Source: Asparagopsis taxiformis (lineage: Eukaryota; Rhodophyta; Florideophyceae; Bonnemaisoniales; Bonnemaisoniaceae). Taken from it: 20,551 nucleotides of DNA. Positions 18,391 through 20,551 of this stretch are shown here, piece by piece (position 1 is the stretch's first letter; each line of letters opens with the position of its first letter). The notes beneath the pieces are model-generated. The model was not told the origin of the DNA and did no database searches. It worked only from the letters and a program-made list of their open reading frames with translations. The position numbers and the translations under genes are program-made. The stretch spans positions 1 to 20,551 of the forward strand of contig JALQPE010002742.1 of assembly GCA_030407315.1 (NCBI GenBank), in the 5' to 3' direction.

Positions 18391-19744
18391 ATGCCACGGA
18401 TCATGTAAGGAAAGCAAATGGATTTCATATATATGATATAGTTTATATTCGTTGTTTCGATCCGGATCTCATGTTCGGGGAATCAGAGACCATGGCTTGG
18501 GCCATACTCAATCTCACTGCCGGCGATGATTTCGAGTATGCACAGCAAGACTTAAGCGGACGCTGAAAGCTGTCCGGTCGACGCGCAGGCTCCACTCCGC
18601 CCTCATCACCGACTGAGATTCTTGACCACCTTTGCTTTGTTTAGTGTAGAGGATGGACGAAGGTACGTGTGCGAATCTTGAGGTATGCATTGAGGGAAGC
18701 GTGGGTTTTGAGTCTGACTATTCCGTTGATGCGATATTTTTCCTTGCAAGCCTTTGACTCATGGTGTGTATGAGCGGAGGATGGAAGAGAGGTACGTGAA
18801 GTTTTGAAAGTATGCTGTGAGGGAAGGTTGATTTTGAGTCGACTGTTGTGGTCGATTCCGATGTTGTGTAGATGATGCAGGAATGTTGATGACGGAAGGT
18901 AAGTTTCATTGAGTGCCAAGATGTGCTTTGCGAATGGATGGACTGCTGACTATGATTATTATTCATTGCAAGGTTTTTTGGATCATGGTTTGTATTGTGT
19001 GTAGGATGGATGAGAGGTACATTTGCGAGTTCTCAGGGTATGTAGCGAGGAAACGTTGGTTTTCAATCTGACTGTTGCGATTGAATCGATGTTGCGTAGG
19101 TGATGGAGGAATAGTGATGACGGAAGGTAAGTCACATTGGGCGCCCAGAACGGTTGTGCGAAGATGCGGAATGCTGACTACTTTCTTGGCTACACGATTA
19201 CGTGATTATGGTTTTATTGTGTGCAGGATGGAACAGGTAAGGTAAGTGTGCGAGTTTTGAAAGTAAGCAGCGAGGGAAGGTTGGTTTTGAGTCTGACTAT
19301 TTCGTTGATGCGATATTTTTCCTTGCAAGCCTATTGAGTCATGGTGTGTGTATTGTGTGGAGCGAAGGTAAGTGTGCGAGTTTTGAAAGTAAGCAGCGAG
19401 GGAAGGTTGGTTTTGGGTCTGACTGTTGTGGTTGATTCCGATGTTGTGTAGATGGTGCAGGAATGTTGATGACAGAAGGTAAGTTTCACTGAGCACCAAG
19501 ACTTGTTTTGCGAAGATATGGACTGCTGATTTTGATATTCATTGCAAGGTTTTGGATCATGGTTGTATTTTGTGTAGGATGGATGATTCAGTCATCCTCT
19601 CGGAGAGGTAAGTAAGGGAGTTTCTAGGATATCTGTCGTGGTAAGCGTGCTTTGAATCTGACGTTGGGGTTGATGTTTTGTATGTGATGCAGGAGTGGTG
19701 AAGCAGGAACGGCAGGACTGAAGGAGAGTGAAGAAGGGATGTAG
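18391..19744 (+). CDS. putative micro-exon gene: ten exons of 12-52 nt, 68-residue charged protein
   Basis: Predicted coding exons: 18391-18404, 18645-18662, 18780-18791, 18881-18898, 19005-19016, 19109-19126, 19227-19241, 19461-19478, 19578-19607, 19693-19744. Lengths are 14, 18, 12, 18, 12, 18, 15, 18, 30 and 52, a sum of 207, from ATG to TAG without an internal stop. All introns are phase 2 and all internal exons are multiples of 3. Donors are GTAAGG, GTACGT twice, GTAAGT, GTACAT, then GTAAGT four times. Most introns (85-117 nt; first 240, seventh 219) carry a CTGAC-type branch site. Acceptors are TAG or CAG, with weaker GAG at exons 3 and 6. Nearly every junction codon is AG|G, Arg. The product repeats Arg-Met-Asp/Glu and Arg-Asn-Val/Ser-Asp-Asp motifs; no signal peptide or membrane segment. 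A further canonical intron, 19778-19853, would lie in the 3' UTR. The splicing is inferred, with no transcript evidence; a non-coding subterminal repeat array is the main alternative. Confidence 0.5.
18645..19700 (+). repeat. tandem duplication of an exon-pair module
   Basis: The unit is: micro-exon A (core GATGGATGAGAG), intron with GAGTCTGACT, micro-exon B (core GAATGTTGATGACGGAAG), intron with CTGCTGACT and CATTGCAAGG. It recurs about three times. Near-identical blocks include GCGATATTTTTCCTTGCAAG at 18731-18750 and 19310-19329, and GATGTTGTGTAGATG at 18860 and 19440. A decayed A exon remains at about 19355-19367: its donor GTAAGT (19368) is intact, but a deletion has removed its acceptor and most of the exon. 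Confidence 0.8.
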
Positions 19745-20040
19745 GAAGATGGGGAATGAAGCTGTGAGGTGTTTCTGGTATGTATATTTTGGGGCATACG
19801 ATAGAAGTGAGAGTGCGTTTCAAGTGGTGTAAGATTTTGCTGACCATGTTCAGGTTGATGTCTTGATGATTTAATGGGCTGGGGTGGTGTCGGGAAGCGG
19901 GGACGGTATTGGAAGGAGCGTATTTTTGTAATCTAGGTCGTGAGGTTCTTGAAGTATGTGCGGATGGTGGTGCATGGCGTTCGGATGGTACGGAGAACGT
20001 GATAGTGAGGGAGATGGGTGATCGACGATATGCTGACAGG
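19745..20040 (+). other. 3' flank of the micro-exon gene
   Basis: This contains a canonical-looking intron, GTATGT at 19778 to TTCAG ending 19853, with a GCTGAC branch site. No coding frame is supported. An AATAAA at 20211-20216 is a possible poly(A) signal further on. Confidence 0.3.
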
Positions 20041-20180
20041 TATTTTGTATTCTGGCTGGATACGTATTTCGTATTCTGGCTCGATACATATTCCGTATTC
20101 TGGCTGGATACGTTTCCTATTCTAACCGGGTATTTATTTCCTATTCTGACCAGATATGTATTCCCTATTCTAGAGAGACG
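20041..20180. repeat. 24-bp minisatellite, six copies, the last three degenerate
   Basis: The unit reads TATTNCGTATTCTGG followed by CTGGATACG. Copies start at 20041, 20065, 20089, 20113, 20135 and 20159. Because 24 is a multiple of 3, a plus-strand frame through it reads as a repeated 8-residue peptide, which is not taken as a gene. Confidence 0.85.
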
Positions 20181-20295
20181 TATTGTATACGAGCAGTTCC
20201 TAAATGAGAGAATAAAATACGGTCCGATATGGGCCCTGAATTTACCATCCGCTGTAATTTCTTCCCTCCCGGTTTTCGCTGATATATTGTATACT

Positions 20296-20508
20296 GGATG
20301 TCGGGTCCTAGTATTCCGCCATATGTACTAGAGAAAGTGGATGTCGGGTCCTAGTATTCCGCCAATGTACTAGAGAAAGTGGATGTCGGGTCCTAGTATT
20401 CCGCCATATGTACTAGAGAAAGTGGATGTCGGGCCCTAGTATTCCGCCATAGTACTAGAGAAAGTGGATGTCGGGCCATAGTATTCCGCCATATGTACTA
20501 GAGAAAGT
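20296..20508. repeat. 42/43-bp satellite, five copies with an internal inverted repeat
   Basis: Units start at 20296, 20339, 20381, 20424 and 20466 with GGATGTCGGG and end with GAGAAAGT. Inside each, CTAGTA (ATAGTA in the last unit) and TACTAG form short inverted arms about 12 bases apart. Unit lengths of 42 and 43 differ by one base in the loop (CCATATG, CCAATG, CCATAG). The array ends at 20508 and is followed by an A6-T5 tract and a T8 run. Confidence 0.9.
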
Positions 20509-20551
20509 GGACGTCCGCATCCAAAAAATTTTTATTTTTTTTGGGACGCGG
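20509..20551. other. A/T tract at window end
   Basis: After the last satellite unit comes GGACGTCCGCATCC, then A6T5 and T8 runs, then GGGACGCGG. This could be the edge of another repeat, but the window ends here. Confidence 0.3.

Noticed and set aside
18641..19847. Minus-strand open frames rich in His, Ser and Thr across the module array
   Set aside because: They repeat only because the DNA repeats, they start and stop at different points of each module, and the plus strand has ordered splice signals and an exact frame.
19909..20331. 140-codon plus-strand frame
   Set aside because: Most of it is translation of the 24-bp minisatellite, and no domain is visible.
20296..20508. CRISPR-like array
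   Set aside because: Units are contiguous with no variable spacers; it is a simple satellite in a eukaryotic context.

Overview
The window is eukaryotic and dominated by transposable elements. The evidence is a Ty3/gypsy chromovirus-type LTR retrotransposon, a cellular-type DNA transposase, and intron signals (GTAAGT donors, CTGAC branch points, TAG/CAG acceptors). I cannot name the species; fungus, oomycete or red alga would all fit, and the transposase style (Plavaka/CMC-like) is best known from fungi.

Positions 1-12911 are one retrotransposon lying on the minus strand, very rich in CpG. Its 5' LTR starts at 12911. A leader follows, then gag (11976-9878), protease (about 9674-8726), reverse transcriptase/RNase H (about 8700-7020) and integrase with a C-terminal chromodomain (about 7019-5236). 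A 5.1 kb 3' region comes next, then a polypurine tract (138-122), then the first 121 bp of the 3' LTR, cut by the window edge. The 3' region holds an extra gene in antisense (plus strand, about 713-2940), a strong hairpin with a T run, and 351-bp tandem repeats. The coding frames are broken every few hundred bases, mostly by single-base indels, with one clear nonsense codon in RT. The element is peppered with perfect short palindromes and hairpins, many centred on ACGCGT.

Positions 12912-18050 have a different composition and hold two convergent, frame-broken genes: a plus-strand coiled-coil protein gene of unknown function (about 12997-14701) and a minus-strand transposase (about 18050-15031) with an N-terminal C2HC finger. 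They probably belong to one DNA transposon; the retrotransposon sits 85 bp upstream of the plus-strand gene's ATG.

Positions 18391-19744 hold the most unusual object. It is a tandem array of 12-30 nt segments, each bounded by splice signals. Spliced as ten exons they give an exact 207-nt reading frame (68 codons plus stop) in which every internal exon is a multiple of 3 and in the same phase. It looks like a micro-exon gene built by tandem duplication of an exon pair. The window ends in two minisatellites (24 bp and 42/43 bp units).
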